Source: Tabrizicola aquatica
GTDB taxonomy: Bacteria > Pseudomonadota > Alphaproteobacteria > Rhodobacterales > Rhodobacteraceae
Length of the DNA stretch: 60,379 nt
Reading direction: 5' to 3'
Assembly (NCBI RefSeq): GCF_002900975.1
Contig: NZ_PJON01000007.1
Coordinates: 1-60,379, forward strand
The position numbers were made by a program, and so were the translations under genes. Below the pieces are notes generated by a model. The model did no database searches. It worked only from the letters and a program-made list of their open reading frames with translations, and was not told the DNA's origin. Shown piece by piece: positions 35,609 to 44,628 of this stretch (the first letter of the stretch is position 1; each line of letters begins with the position of its first letter).

Positions 35609-36625
35609 TCAACGCAGCGGCGGGGCGTACTGCAGGCCGCCCTGGGTCCACAGCGCGTTCAGGCCGCGGGCCAGGTTGATCGTGGTGCCTTCGCCGATGT
35701 TGCGCGAGAAAACCTCGCCATAGTTGCCGACGGCGGCAATGGCGCGCTTGAAGGCGTCGTTGTCGAGGCCCATCTTCGCGCCCATGTCGCCCGAGGCGCC
35801 CAGGAGACGCTTGACTTCCTCATCGGTGGTCGACGCCAGCACTTCCTCGACGTTGGCCGAGGTCACGCCCTTTTCTTCGGCGATCAGCATCGCGTAGAAG
35901 GTCCAGCGGACCACGTCACCCCACTGGCTGTCGCCATGACGGACGACCGGGCCAAGCGGTTCCTTCGAGATGATCTCGGGAAGGATGATGTGGTTCTCGG
36001 CATCCGGCATGGTCGCGCGGCTGGCGGCCAGGCCCGAGGCGTCGGTGGTGTAGGCGTCGCAAGCACCGGCCAGATACTGGCGCTGCGCTTCCGAGTCATC
36101 CGCAACCGTGACCGGCTGATAGCTGATGTTGTTCTGCTTGAAGAAGTCGGCCAGGTTCAGTTCGGTGGTGGTGCCGGTCTGGATGCAGACGGTGGCGCCA
36201 TCAAGCTCTTTCGCGGACGAAACGCCCAGGTCTTTCTTCACCATGAAGCCCTGGCCGTCGTAGTAGTTGACCGCCACGAAATCGAGCGCCAGTTCGCTGT
36301 CGCGCGAGTAGGTCCAGGTCGAGTTGCGGACCAGCACGTCGACTTCGCCCGACTGCAGCGCGGTGAAACGGGTTTCCCCGGTGGTCGGCACGAACTTCAC
36401 CTTGGTTGCGTCGCCCAGAACGACAGCGGCGATGGCGCGGCACAGGTCCACGTCGAAGCCAGCCCAGTTGCCGCTTGCGTCCGGAGCACCAAAGCCGGTC
36501 AGGCCGGTGTTCGACCCGCAGATCAGCTCGCCCCGCGCCTTGACATCGTCAAGCGTCGCGGCGCCAGCCAGGCCAGCAACCAGAGTGGTGGCCGCCAGCG
36601 CGCCGAAGAATACGGTTTTTTTCAT
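35609..36625 (-). CDS. bztA: Glutamate/glutamine/aspartate/asparagine-binding protein BztA
   Basis: Periplasmic binding protein of the bzt transporter. From the ATG at 36625 it has 338 residues with a signal peptide MKKTVFFGALAATTLVAGLA (cleavage near AGA). It has the SBP type 3 blocks LICGSNTGLTGFGAPD and GFDVDLCRAIAAVVLG. The start has AGAGG six bases upstream; longer in-frame starts upstream lack one. First gene of bztABCD. Confidence 0.95.
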   Translation of the reverse strand: MKKTVFFGALAATTLVAGLAGAATLDDVKARGELICGSNTGLTGFGAPDASGNWAGFDVDLCRAIAAVVLGDATKVKFVPTTGETRFTALQSGEVDVLVRNSTWTYSRDSELALDFVAVNYYDGQGFMVKKDLGVSSAKELDGATVCIQTGTTTELNLADFFKQNNISYQPVTVADDSEAQRQYLAGACDAYTTDASGLAASRATMPDAENHIILPEIISKEPLGPVVRHGDSQWGDVVRWTFYAMLIAEEKGVTSANVEEVLASTTDEEVKRLLGASGDMGAKMGLDNDAFKRAIAAVGNYGEVFSRNIGEGTTINLARGLNALWTQGGLQYAPPLR

Positions 36626-36862
36626 TCTTACCTCTTCCTGAGTGTGCGGCCGTTCGCGGGCCGCGCTTTTCTTGTACCGATCGACCCCTCGATCAGCCTG
36701 ACTGATGGAGGTGAGCCTCTCCCAGTGCGTTGTAGTTTCAACTAAAGCGGTTTGAAAGGTCAAGCGGCTGCGCCCACAATCAGGAAAAACGCACAAATTC
36801 GCGGCTTTGCAGCGGGCAATCCGCCCTGCTTCGGTCACTCATCCAGTCGGGTGCGGGATTTG

Positions 36863-37570
36863 TTACCGGCACAATCCGAAGAATCGGTCGGCGCGCAGGA
36901 AATCGTCGTGCTTCCGCGCGGCCATTTCGGCGGCTTCCTCGTCCTCGCCCCACTGTTCGATCTGCCAGGTTTCGTCGATGCGGCTAAGGCGCCAGGCGTC
37001 ATCTGCGTCCAGCCGTCCCCGCGTCACGGCCAGCGCAAGCACGAGGGAACCGGACAACGCCACCAGGTCATGAAAGGCGGTCAGCTGGAATGGCGTCAGC
37101 GCCCGCACCGCCTGATCCAGGGCGGCAAGGCTGGCTGCGGGTTGGTCGCGGTGCATCACCCCGATGGTGGGGGACAGCGGCGCGCCAAGCGTGTCGGCCG
37201 CCCAGTGCAGCAAGGAATCCCAGCCCTGCGCCTGCCGGTCCACCAGCGCCTGCGGCCCCTCGGCCCGGTAGCACAGCAGGTCACTGCCGCCATATTCGGC
37301 CAGCATAGCGGCCACGGCGTCGAACTGCGGGGCGACCTTGTCGATCGCGGAATTCGCCATCCGGGTAAAGGGCATCTGACCGGGATCGACCTTGCCATCC
37401 ACGGCCTGCCATTCGGCAGCCACTTCGCGGGCCAAACCCTCGGTCGGGAGGACCAGCAGCGCCTTTTGCGGGGTGCGGACCGGCCTGCCGTCCAGTTGCA
37501 CGGTAAAGCCGCCCTCGGCCGGGACCACGCTGGCGGCTGCCCAGAAGCGCCGCGCGGACCAGACGCTCAT
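36863..37570 (-). CDS. ATP12 family F1-ATPase assembly chaperone
   Basis: The 235-residue protein has the ATP12 blocks FTVQLDGRPVRTPQKALLVLP, AAEWQAVDGKVDPGQMPFTRMAN and GSDLLCYRAEGPQALVDRQ. In mitochondria ATP12 binds F1 alpha before assembly, and alphaproteobacterial homologues are thought to act likewise. It overlaps the pseudouridine synthase gene by four bases, in an operon crcB-rluA-atp12. Confidence 0.9.
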   Translation of the reverse strand: MSVWSARRFWAAASVVPAEGGFTVQLDGRPVRTPQKALLVLPTEGLAREVAAEWQAVDGKVDPGQMPFTRMANSAIDKVAPQFDAVAAMLAEYGGSDLLCYRAEGPQALVDRQAQGWDSLLHWAADTLGAPLSPTIGVMHRDQPAASLAALDQAVRALTPFQLTAFHDLVALSGSLVLALAVTRGRLDADDAWRLSRIDETWQIEQWGEDEEAAEMAARKHDDFLRADRFFGLCR

Positions 37571-38610
37571 CTGATCACCTCGAACGGGTCGGCGGGTACG
37601 TCATCCTCTTTCCAGTCCAGAAGCTTCCAGGTGCGCGCCATATGCTCGGGCAGGGGCGCGGTGAAGGTCATCAGCTTCTTGGTGATCGGATGTTCGATGG
37701 TCAGCGACCGGGCATGCAGATGCAGCTTCTTCGACAGATCGCCCCCCGCCCCAGCGCCCCAGCCGTCGCCCATGTTCTCGGACTCGCCGCCGCCGTACTT
37801 GCCGTCGCCCAGGATCGGGTGGCCGATCTCGGCCATATGGGCGCGCAGCTGGTGGGTGCGGCCGGTGACGGGTTCCAGCGCCATCCAGGACAGGCGGGCG
37901 CCCAGGAACCAGAGGGTGAAATAATCGGTATGGGCGCGCTTGGCATCCGGGTGGTCGGCCATCTTGGCGGGATGGACGCAGAGCATCTTCTCGCCCTCGC
38001 CCCCCCTGCCCCGGCCCGGCGCCTTTTCCAGCGCGAACTTGATCGAGCCCTTGCGCGGATGCGGGACGCCCGCGACGACGGCCCAGTAGATCTTGCGCGC
38101 ATTGCGGTGGCGCAGGGCTTCGGACAGGGCGCGGGCTACGCGGTCGGTGCGGGCCAGCATCAGGACGCCGGAGGTGTCCTTGTCCAGCCGATGCACCAGC
38201 TTGGGCTTTTCCTTGTAGCCGAACTTCAGCGCCTCGGCCAAGCCATCGACATGGCGGTCGCCCTGGCCGCTGCCGCCCTGGCTGGGCAGGCCCGGGGGCT
38301 TGTTCAGGACGATCATGTGCTCGTCCTTCCACAGGACGGCGGACTGGATCATACGGGCATCGGCGGCCGAGACGCCCTGGATCCGCGCCTCGGCCATCGG
38401 GGTGGGGTCCGGCAGCGGCGGCACGCGCACGGTCTGGCCCGGGGCCACGCGGTCCGAGGCCTTGACCCGGGCACTGTCGACGCGGATCTGGCCGGTGCGG
38501 CACAGTTTCTCGACCGCGACCTGGTTCAGCTGCGGAAAGCGGCGGCGAAGCCACTTGTCCAGGCGCTGTTCGCCCTCATCCTCGGTCACGGTCAGGTTCT
38601 GGACGGTCAT
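37567..38610 (-). CDS. RluA-family 23S rRNA pseudouridine synthase (RluC-like)
   Basis: Converts uridines of rRNA to pseudouridine. The 347-residue protein has an N-terminal S4 RNA-binding domain (about 16-65, LDKWLRRRFPQL). The catalytic domain has the aspartate D143 in HRLDKDTSGVL and the block GRTHQLRAHMAEIGHPILGD. The domain order and length fit RluC, which modifies 23S rRNA, but RluD or RluA substrates cannot be excluded. It overlaps both neighbours by four bases. Confidence 0.9.
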   Translation of the reverse strand: MTVQNLTVTEDEGEQRLDKWLRRRFPQLNQVAVEKLCRTGQIRVDSARVKASDRVAPGQTVRVPPLPDPTPMAEARIQGVSAADARMIQSAVLWKDEHMIVLNKPPGLPSQGGSGQGDRHVDGLAEALKFGYKEKPKLVHRLDKDTSGVLMLARTDRVARALSEALRHRNARKIYWAVVAGVPHPRKGSIKFALEKAPGRGRGGEGEKMLCVHPAKMADHPDAKRAHTDYFTLWFLGARLSWMALEPVTGRTHQLRAHMAEIGHPILGDGKYGGGESENMGDGWGAGAGGDLSKKLHLHARSLTIEHPITKKLMTFTAPLPEHMARTWKLLDWKEDDVPADPFEVIR

Positions 38611-38957
38611 TGCAAGCCTCGGGCAAGGGCCACGCCAAGCGCGACAGCAAGAAGGGAAACGGCGACGGACGCCAGGACATAGAGCGCGGCCGTCAGGGGC
38701 TGACCTTGCTGGACAAGCTTCAGCGTGTCGAGCGAGAAGGCCGAAAAGGTGGTGAACCCGCCCAGGAGGCCGGTCATCAGGAAAAGCTGCCAGCCGGTGC
38801 GGGTGTCAAGAAGGACGAAGGCCGCGCCGATGGCGAGGCTGCCCAGGACGTTGACCGCCGCCGTGCCCCAGGGCGCACCGACCGCGGCCACCATCAGGTA
38901 GCGCAGCACGGAACCAAGCGCGCCGCCAAGCGCGATCAGGGGCAAGGTCTGGGACAT
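38607..38957 (-). CDS. crcB: Fluoride channel CrcB/Fluc
   Basis: Small four-span inner-membrane fluoride exporter, 116 residues from the ATG at 38957. It has the family motifs GGALGSVLRYL near the N-terminus and GLLGGFTTFSAFSLDT in the third segment. Overlap with the downstream pseudouridine synthase gene suggests co-expression. I saw no fluoride riboswitch upstream. Confidence 0.94.
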   Translation of the reverse strand: MSQTLPLIALGGALGSVLRYLMVAAVGAPWGTAAVNVLGSLAIGAAFVLLDTRTGWQLFLMTGLLGGFTTFSAFSLDTLKLVQQGQPLTAALYVLASVAVSLLAVALGVALARGLQ

Positions 38958-39017
38958 GTCCGTGCTTTGCGGCGGGTGGGGCGGAATGTCAATGTTTGCT
39001 GGGGGCGCAGCGGGGAC

Positions 39018-39066
39018 CAAAATCCTTGAGCAAGGATTTTGACAAATTTCTTACTGCAGAAATTTG
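39018..39066. terminator. Double hairpin between rarA and crcB
   Basis: Two perfect inverted repeats lie one base apart: CAAAATCCTTG/CAAGGATTTTG with a two-base loop (39018-39041), and CAAATTTCT/AGAAATTTG with a six-base loop (39043-39066). They follow the rarA stop by three bases and both are AT-rich in this GC-rich genome. They can act as terminator for rarA; the tandem symmetrical form looks like a repeated intergenic element. Confidence 0.7.
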
Positions 39067-39069
39067 GGC

Positions 39070-40377
39070 CTAGCCATCCTGCCGTTTCGCCCTCAGCTTG
39101 GCGAAGTACTCGGACCGCTTCTTCAACTCGCGCTCGAAGCCGCGTTCGGGGGGCAGGTACCAGACCGGGCGCTTCATGCCCTCGGGGAAGTAGTTCTGAC
39201 CCGAAAATCCGTCCTCGGCATCATGGTCATAGGCATAGCCCGACCCATAGCCCTGGTCCTTCATCATCCGGGTGGGGGCGTTCAGGATGTGCTTCGGCGG
39301 CATCAGGCTGCCAGTCTCGCGCGCCGCAGCACGGGCCGCCTTGTAGGCCACATAGACCGCGTTCGATTTGGGCGCGAGGGCGAGGTAGACCACGGCCTGC
39401 GCCAGGGCCAGTTCGCCCTCGGGACTGCCCAGGCGTTCGTAGGTCTGCCAGCTGTCCAGACAGACCGCCTGCGCCTGGGGATCGGCCAGGCCGATGTCCT
39501 CGACCGCCATGCGGGTCAGCCGGCGGGCCAGGAAACGGGGGTCCTCACCGCCCTCGAGCATGCGGGCGAACCAATACAGCGCGGCGTCGGGGTCGCTGCC
39601 GCGGATGGATTTGTGCAGGGCGGAGATCAGGTTGTAATGCTCGTCCCCCGACTTGTCGTATTTCGCGGCCCGTCGCATCAGCCGCTGCGAAAGCTGGTCG
39701 CGCTTGAGCGGGCCATCCACCTTCCAGGCGGCGACCTGCTCGATCAGGTTCAGAAGCGCGCGGCCGTCGCCATCGGCCATCTCCAGCATCGCCTCGCGCG
39801 CCTCGCCCTTCAGCGGCAGGGCGCGGCCCAGTTCCTGCTCGGCCCGCTGCGCCAGGCGTTCGAGGTCGGCAAGGGAGAGCCGCTCCAGCACGATCACCTG
39901 CGCGCGAGAGAGAAGTGCCGCGTTCAACTCGAAGCTGGGGTTTTCGGTCGTGGCGCCGACCAGAAGGATCGTCCCATCCTCCATATGCGGCAGAAAGCCG
40001 TCTTGCTGTGCCTTGTTGAAACGGTGGATCTCGTCGACGAAAAGCAAGGTGCCCTTGCCGTTCTGGCGCCGCAGCTTGGCGGCCTCGAACACCTTGCGCA
40101 GGTCCGGGACGCCGGTGAAGATCGCCGAGATCTGGACGAAATGCAGGTCCGTCTCGTCCGCCAGAAGCCGGGCGATGGTGGTCTTGCCCACCCCGGGCGG
40201 CCCCCACAGCACCAAGGAGGACAAGGACCCTGCCGCCAGCATCGCCCCCAAGGGCCCGTCGCGGGACAGGACCTTTTCCTGGCCGATCACCTCGGCCAGC
40301 GACTTTGGCCGCAGCCGGTCGGCCAGCGGGCGGGGGCCGCCGTCGGGACGGGCAGGCGTGTCAAACAGGTCGGCCAT
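39070..40377 (-). CDS. rarA: Replication-associated recombination protein A (RarA/MgsA)
   Basis: AAA+ ATPase related to clamp loaders that acts at stalled replication forks. The 435-residue protein has Walker A GPPGVGKTT at 59-67, Walker B LLFVDEIHRFNK, a sensor GATTENPSFELN and the C-terminal MgsA block PDAALYWFARMLEGGEDP. Length and order are standard. Confidence 0.95.
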   Translation of the reverse strand: MADLFDTPARPDGGPRPLADRLRPKSLAEVIGQEKVLSRDGPLGAMLAAGSLSSLVLWGPPGVGKTTIARLLADETDLHFVQISAIFTGVPDLRKVFEAAKLRRQNGKGTLLFVDEIHRFNKAQQDGFLPHMEDGTILLVGATTENPSFELNAALLSRAQVIVLERLSLADLERLAQRAEQELGRALPLKGEAREAMLEMADGDGRALLNLIEQVAAWKVDGPLKRDQLSQRLMRRAAKYDKSGDEHYNLISALHKSIRGSDPDAALYWFARMLEGGEDPRFLARRLTRMAVEDIGLADPQAQAVCLDSWQTYERLGSPEGELALAQAVVYLALAPKSNAVYVAYKAARAAARETGSLMPPKHILNAPTRMMKDQGYGSGYAYDHDAEDGFSGQNYFPEGMKRPVWYLPPERGFERELKKRSEYFAKLRAKRQDG

Positions 40378-40571
40378 GGGACCACCTTACCGGGCCATGC
40401 GGCGGGACTAAAGCCGGAAGCGCAGGCGCAGGGGCCTGCGGTTCTGCAAGCGAGCGTCGCACCCTGCCCTGCAACCGCACCCCGGCGGCGTCAGACAGCA
40501 GTCTGCAGCGCGCGCGACGTCCCCAAGGCCGCGCCGCCTGCAGTCCTGCGTTCTGGTGTCTGCCGCCAAGC

Positions 40572-41159
40572 CTAGTGCAGGGTTTGCGGACAGTTCATCG
40601 CGATGCACTGGTTCGGCACACCGCCGATATCCAGAACCGGACCGATCACCTCGGTCTGAAAGCCGATGCGGCGCATCCAGCGGCCCCAGATCGACGGGCA
40701 CAGGCCAATCAGCCGCTCGGCCCCAAGGGCGCGGGCGCTGGCCACCATTTCCAGCATGAGATCGCGCTGGACCTTGCTGCGGATTTCGGCCCCCACATCG
40801 CGCGAGACGAAGACGCGGCTGGTTTCGCACACCAGTGGCGAGACGGGTGCGGGTTCGTACAGCAGGGTGGCTGGAATGGTTTCCAGAAGGCCCCGCTGGG
40901 CGTCGCGGATCATGTAGGAATAGATCCCGCATCGTGCCGTCGTCGGCGTCAGCCGGATGCCGGCCAGCACCGTCGCGCCGTCGTGGACGGCGATCCAGCG
41001 GCTTTGCGGCGTGTCGTACTGATCGAACTCCATCCCGTCGACTTCGGGAAGGTCCCATTTCCGCTGGACGATGAACGTCTCGCGGCGGGCCTTCAGGAGA
41101 TTGGTGAAGAGCACCCCATGGTCATGGATGTTCTGAAACGAGAGAGTCGTGGTCTGCAT
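40572..41159 (-). CDS. luxI: Acyl-homoserine-lactone synthase (LuxI family)
   Basis: Makes the N-acyl-homoserine lactone signal from S-adenosylmethionine and an acyl carrier. The 195-residue protein keeps the expected invariant residues: R26, F29 and W35 in RRETFIVQRKWD, D46 and D49 in EFDQYD, R69, and E112 and R115 in CETSRVF. Length is usual for LuxI. It lies 45 bases downstream of luxR in the same direction. The acyl chain cannot be told from sequence. Confidence 0.93.
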   Translation of the reverse strand: MQTTTLSFQNIHDHGVLFTNLLKARRETFIVQRKWDLPEVDGMEFDQYDTPQSRWIAVHDGATVLAGIRLTPTTARCGIYSYMIRDAQRGLLETIPATLLYEPAPVSPLVCETSRVFVSRDVGAEIRSKVQRDLMLEMVASARALGAERLIGLCPSIWGRWMRRIGFQTEVIGPVLDIGGVPNQCIAMNCPQTLH

Positions 41160-41204
41160 GTTCGCCTCCAGCGCGGTTAAAAACCTGGTCTGCTGGGGGC
41201 CGCT

Positions 41205-41816
41205 TCACAGCAGCTTGTACTCGATGGCCCGCTGGATCGCTTCGGCGTTCGTTCGGCAGAGCAGCCTTTCGCGCGCGGTACGCAGGCGAGCCTTCAATGC
41301 GCTTTCCGTAATGCCGATATGCTGCGCGGCTTCAGAGTAGCGGAACCCCTTGGATATCAGTCTGAGAGCTTCGAGCTGGGCACCCGACAGCTTTTCGGGC
41401 GGCGTCGATTCGCGGTGCAGGACGCGGACCAGATCCATGATCGTCTCGATCTCGACGTCGGTGAATTCGCGGTCGGTCCGGGCAAAGCCGCCGATTGAAC
41501 GGGAACTGGTGGGGCCATGCGACACGGCGATGCCGAAGCGCAGCCCGAATTCGGCCGCCTGCTCCATCACGCGATGCGGATCGGGATGGTCCAGCGCGCT
41601 CCACCGGATCGCGCCTTCGGTGCCGAAACCCCAGGACACCAGCGGATCGCACATCATGTAGCCGCGGTTGGTGTAGATCTCGATCCAGCGCGGGTCATAG
41701 GTCTGCACCATGATCTGCGCCGAGGCGAAGCGGATGTGCAGGCCAAGGGCATAGCCCGCCGGGGCAATGTCCGCCAGCTTTGCCAGGCCCAGTTCAAGGC
41801 CTTTGGTCCGCGTCAT
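41205..41816 (-). CDS. luxR: LuxR-family quorum-sensing regulator
   Basis: Transcription factor expected to bind the AHL made by the adjacent synthase. The 203-residue protein is short for LuxR. The autoinducer domain has W44, Y48, D57-P58, W62 and G95 at positions fitting the ligand pocket. The C-terminal GerE helix-turn-helix (about 142-200) reads LSGAQLEALRLISKGFRYSE and GITESALKARLRTAR. A perfect TGACGTCA palindrome (41842-41849) lies 26 bases before the start and could be an operator. Confidence 0.9.
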   Translation of the reverse strand: MTRTKGLELGLAKLADIAPAGYALGLHIRFASAQIMVQTYDPRWIEIYTNRGYMMCDPLVSWGFGTEGAIRWSALDHPDPHRVMEQAAEFGLRFGIAVSHGPTSSRSIGGFARTDREFTDVEIETIMDLVRVLHRESTPPEKLSGAQLEALRLISKGFRYSEAAQHIGITESALKARLRTARERLLCRTNAEAIQRAIEYKLL

Positions 41817-41930
41817 GTCTGCAATCCCCGACGTTAGGTCTTGACGTCATATAGCAACCGAATTGCGGCGCCCGCAACCGTCGGGCGACGAAGGCACATC
41901 TCCTGCGTGCTTTCCGCATCGCGGCCATGC

Positions 41931-41957
41931 AAAAGGGCCCCTCCTGCGAGGGGCCCT
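41931..41957 (-). terminator. Intrinsic terminator at the end of the ribosomal superoperon
   Basis: A perfect 10-bp stem AGGGCCCCTC (41934-41943) and GAGGGGCCCT (41948-41957) has a four-base loop, followed on the minus strand by TTTT. It lies 23 bases after the rplQ stop and ends the long leftward transcript before luxR. Confidence 0.88.
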
Positions 41958-41980
41958 GTTTCAGCGCGAAAGGCCTTGGC

Positions 41981-42391
41981 TTACGCCTCGGCTGCTTCTT
42001 CACGGGCGCGGTCGGCAGCGCCCTTGGCCGAGGTGTCGCGGTCGACGAATTCGATGATCGCCATCGGGGCCATGTCGCCATAGCGGAAGCCGGCCTTCAG
42101 GATGCGGACGTAACCGCCCTGACGATCCTTGTAGCGCGGGCCGAGGATGGCAAACAGACGCTCGGTGTGCATGTCCTGCTTCAGCGCGGCATGGGCCTGA
42201 CGGCGGGCATGCAGGTCGCCGCGCTTGGCAAGCGTGATCAGCTTTTCGATGATCGGACGCAGTTCCTTGGCCTTGGGCAGAGTGGTCTTGATCTGCTCGT
42301 GCTCGATCAGCGAGCCGCACATGTTGGCGAACATCGCCTTGCGGTGTTCGTGGGTCCGGTTGAGGCGGCGGTAACCGCGGGCGTGACGCAT
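41981..42391 (-). CDS. rplQ: 50S ribosomal protein L17
   Basis: The 136-residue protein begins [20 protein letters not shown], the hallmark of L17, and contains the [18 protein letters not shown] block. Its Ala/Glu-rich tail ([12 protein letters not shown]) is typical of alphaproteobacteria. It is last in the alpha operon, after rpoA, and a palindromic repeat separates the two. Confidence 0.98.
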   Translation of the reverse strand: MRHARGYRRLNRTHEHRKAMFANMCGSLIEHEQIKTTLPKAKELRPIIEKLITLAKRGDLHARRQAHAALKQDMHTERLFAILGPRYKDRQGGYVRILKAGFRYGDMAPMAIIEFVDRDTSAKGAADRAREEAAEA

Positions 42392-42496
42392 GATAGTCTC
42401 CTGACGTCTGGTTTTGCTTTGTGTTGCCGGCCTGCGTTGGACCGACGTCGTTGGGGCGGAATTGCCCAGGGTTCCCCGGCGCGACCGGGCATTTGG

Positions 42497-42525
42497 CGTA
42501 GGGTGGGGTTCAACCCCACCCTACG
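42497..42525. repeat. GTAGGGTGGG palindrome 1 (REP-like), between rpoA and rplQ
   Basis: Perfect 14-bp inverted repeat CGTAGGGTGGGGTT (42497-42510) and AACCCCACCCTACG (42512-42525) around a single base, five bases after the rpoA stop on the transcript. A related palindrome with the same CGTAGGGTGGG core lies at 47933-47965. It may stabilise mRNA ends or cause partial termination. Confidence 0.8.
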
Positions 42526-42529
42526 TTGT

Positions 42530-43546
42530 TCAGAACTGGTCCTCGAACCGCTTGGCGAGGTCCTCGATGTTTTCCGGCGGCCAATCCTCGACGTCCATGC
42601 CAAGGTGCAAGCCCATGCCCGACAGCACTTCCTTGATCTCGTTCAGGGACTTGCGGCCGAAGTTCGGGGTGCGCAGCATCTCGGCTTCGGTTTTCTGGAT
42701 CAGGTCGCCGATGTAGACGATGTTGTCGTTCTTCAGGCAGTTGGCCGAACGGACGCTGAGTTCCAGCTCGTCCACCTTCTTGAGGAGGAGCGGGTTGAAT
42801 TCCAGGCCCGAGTCGATCTCGCCGACCTTCGCCGATTCCGGTTCTTCGAAGTTCACGAAGATCGACAGCTGATCCTGCAGGATGCGCGCGGCATAGGCCA
42901 CGGCGTCATCCGGCGTCAGGCTGCCGTCGGTTTCGATCTTCATGGTCAGCTTGTCATAGTCCAGCACCTGGCCCTCGCGGGTCGGGGTGACTTCATACGA
43001 CACCTTCTTCACCGGCGAATAGATCGCGTCGATCGGGATCAGTCCGATCGGCGCATCTTCCGGGCGATTCTTGTCGGCCGAGACATAGCCCTTGCCGGTG
43101 TTCACGGTCAGCTCCATGAACACGTCCGCGCCTTCGTCCAGGTGGCAGATGACGTGGTCCTTGTTCAGGATCTCGATCCCGTTCGATTCCGAGATGTCGC
43201 CAGCGGTCACCACGCCCGGCCCCTTGGCCGAGATCGACAGGCGCTTCGGCCCCTCGACTTCCATCTTGATGCTGACGCCCTTGAGGTTCAGGACGATGTC
43301 CGTCACGTCCTCGCGCACGCCGGCGACCGAGGAAAACTCGTGCAGGACGTTGTCGATCTGGACGGAGGTGATCGCGCCCCCCTGCAGCGAAGACATCAGC
43401 ACACGGCGCAGCGCGTTACCCAGCGTCAGGCCAAAGCCCCGCTCCAGCGGCTCGGCGATGACAGTCGCGACGCGGGCGGCATCAGCCCCCGGCTTCACGA
43501 CCAGCTGCGTCGGCTTGATGAGTTCCTGCCAGTTCTTATGGATCAT
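42530..43546 (-). CDS. rpoA: DNA-directed RNA polymerase subunit alpha
   Basis: Alpha subunit that nucleates RNA polymerase assembly and contacts activators. From the ATG at 43546 ([14 protein letters not shown]) it has 338 residues. The N-terminal domain contains [20 protein letters not shown], and the C-terminal domain has the helix-hairpin-helix [21 protein letters not shown] strong hairpin lies between rpsK and this gene, so part of its transcription may come from a local promoter. Confidence 0.98.
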   Translation of the reverse strand: MIHKNWQELIKPTQLVVKPGADAARVATVIAEPLERGFGLTLGNALRRVLMSSLQGGAITSVQIDNVLHEFSSVAGVREDVTDIVLNLKGVSIKMEVEGPKRLSISAKGPGVVTAGDISESNGIEILNKDHVICHLDEGADVFMELTVNTGKGYVSADKNRPEDAPIGLIPIDAIYSPVKKVSYEVTPTREGQVLDYDKLTMKIETDGSLTPDDAVAYAARILQDQLSIFVNFEEPESAKVGEIDSGLEFNPLLLKKVDELELSVRSANCLKNDNIVYIGDLIQKTEAEMLRTPNFGRKSLNEIKEVLSGMGLHLGMDVEDWPPENIEDLAKRFEDQF

Positions 43547-43620
43547 TCTGAAGCCCCTATTCTTGTCCGCTGCCAATGTCCGAAAGCCGGCGGACGCCCG
43601 AGGATCGTAAACGACGAAAA

Positions 43621-43654
43621 CCGGGCCGCGAGGGGTGATCCCCCCACGGCCCGG
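43621..43654 (-). terminator. Terminator-like hairpin between rpsK and rpoA
   Basis: CCGGGCCG (43621-43628) pairs with CGGCCCGG (43647-43654), with an inner G4/C4 pairing, followed on the transcribed strand by TTTT. In many bacteria rpsK, rpsD and rpoA are co-transcribed without such a structure. It may lower rpoA-rplQ expression relative to the genes before it. Confidence 0.72.
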
Positions 43655-43668
43655 CAGAAATCAATGCC

Positions 43669-44064
43669 TTAGACGCGGCGACGCTTCGGCGGGCGGCAAC
43701 CGTTGTGCGCCAGCGGGGTCACGTCGCGGATCGAGGTGATCTGGAAGCCAACGGCCGCCAGGGCGCGCAGCGCCGATTCACGGCCCGAACCCGGACCCTG
43801 CACTTCGACTTCCAAAGTGCGGACGCCATGTTCCTGCGCCTTCTTGCCGGCGTCTTCGGCAGCCATCTGGGCCGCGTAAGGCGTCGACTTGCGCGAGCCC
43901 TTGAAGCCCATGGTGCCCGAGGACGACCACGAGATCGCGTTGCCCTGAACGTCCGAAATCAGGATCTTGGTGTTGTTGAAGGAAGAGTTCACATGCGCCA
44001 CGCCAGCGGCGATGTTCTTGCGCTCTTTCTTCTTGGTGCGGGCGGCTTTGGTATCACGTGCCAT
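43669..44064 (-). CDS. rpsK: 30S ribosomal protein S11
   Basis: The 131-residue protein contains [20 protein letters not shown] and the C-terminal [21 protein letters not shown], both diagnostic for S11. It follows rpsM by 13 bases. The usual rpsD (S4) gene is absent from this operon, as is common in alphaproteobacteria. Confidence 0.98.
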   Translation of the reverse strand: MARDTKAARTKKKERKNIAAGVAHVNSSFNNTKILISDVQGNAISWSSSGTMGFKGSRKSTPYAAQMAAEDAGKKAQEHGVRTLEVEVQGPGSGRESALRALAAVGFQITSIRDVTPLAHNGCRPPKRRRV

Positions 44065-44077
44065 GTTTCAAGCCCCC

Positions 44078-44446
44078 TTATTTCTTCTTGCCGGCAATGG
44101 CCTTCGCGGGGCCTTTGCGGGTACGGGCGTTGGTGTGGGTGCGCTGACCGCGGACCGGCAGGCCCTTGCGGTGACGCAGGCCACGGTAGCAGCCCAGGTC
44201 CATCAGACGCTTGATGTTCATCGTGACTTCGCGGCGCAGGTCGCCTTCGACAGTCAGGTTCGCGTCGATGTATTCGCGGATCGCCAGAACCTCAGCGTCG
44301 GTCAGCTGGTTCACGCGACGGGCGTTGTCGATCTTCAGCGCCTCGCAGATGGTCTGCGCGGTGGCAGGGCCGATCCCGGTGATGTAGGTGAGCGCGATCG
44401 GAACCCGTTTCGCGGTCGGAATGTTGACGCCAGCAATACGTGCCAA
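44078..44446 (-). CDS. rpsM: 30S ribosomal protein S13
   Basis: The 122-residue protein begins [19 protein letters not shown] and has the C-terminal block [20 protein letters not shown] of S13. A 182-base gap separates it from adk upstream, which may hold a promoter for the alpha operon genes; I could not single one out. rpmJ is not found here. Confidence 0.98.
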   Translation of the reverse strand: MARIAGVNIPTAKRVPIALTYITGIGPATAQTICEALKIDNARRVNQLTDAEVLAIREYIDANLTVEGDLRREVTMNIKRLMDLGCYRGLRHRKGLPVRGQRTHTNARTRKGPAKAIAGKKK

Positions 44447-44628
44447 ACGTGTCGTCCTTCTTCGGTTGCGGTTCCGTAGTGCCAGAACCTTTTTTCACAA
44501 CACCGCACGGGCAGTTAACCCGGCGATACGAACTTCCCCAATAAGGAAGGCCCGCAAGGCGATTCCACCGCGGGACGCCGTGCATTAGGGGCTTTTCCCG
44601 GGGCCGTCAAGGCCGCGAGAGAGGTTTT

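Noticed and set aside
38958-39069. Fluoride riboswitch upstream of crcB
   Set aside because: Looked for the short conserved crcB-motif layout and saw only the two hairpins of the rarA terminator.
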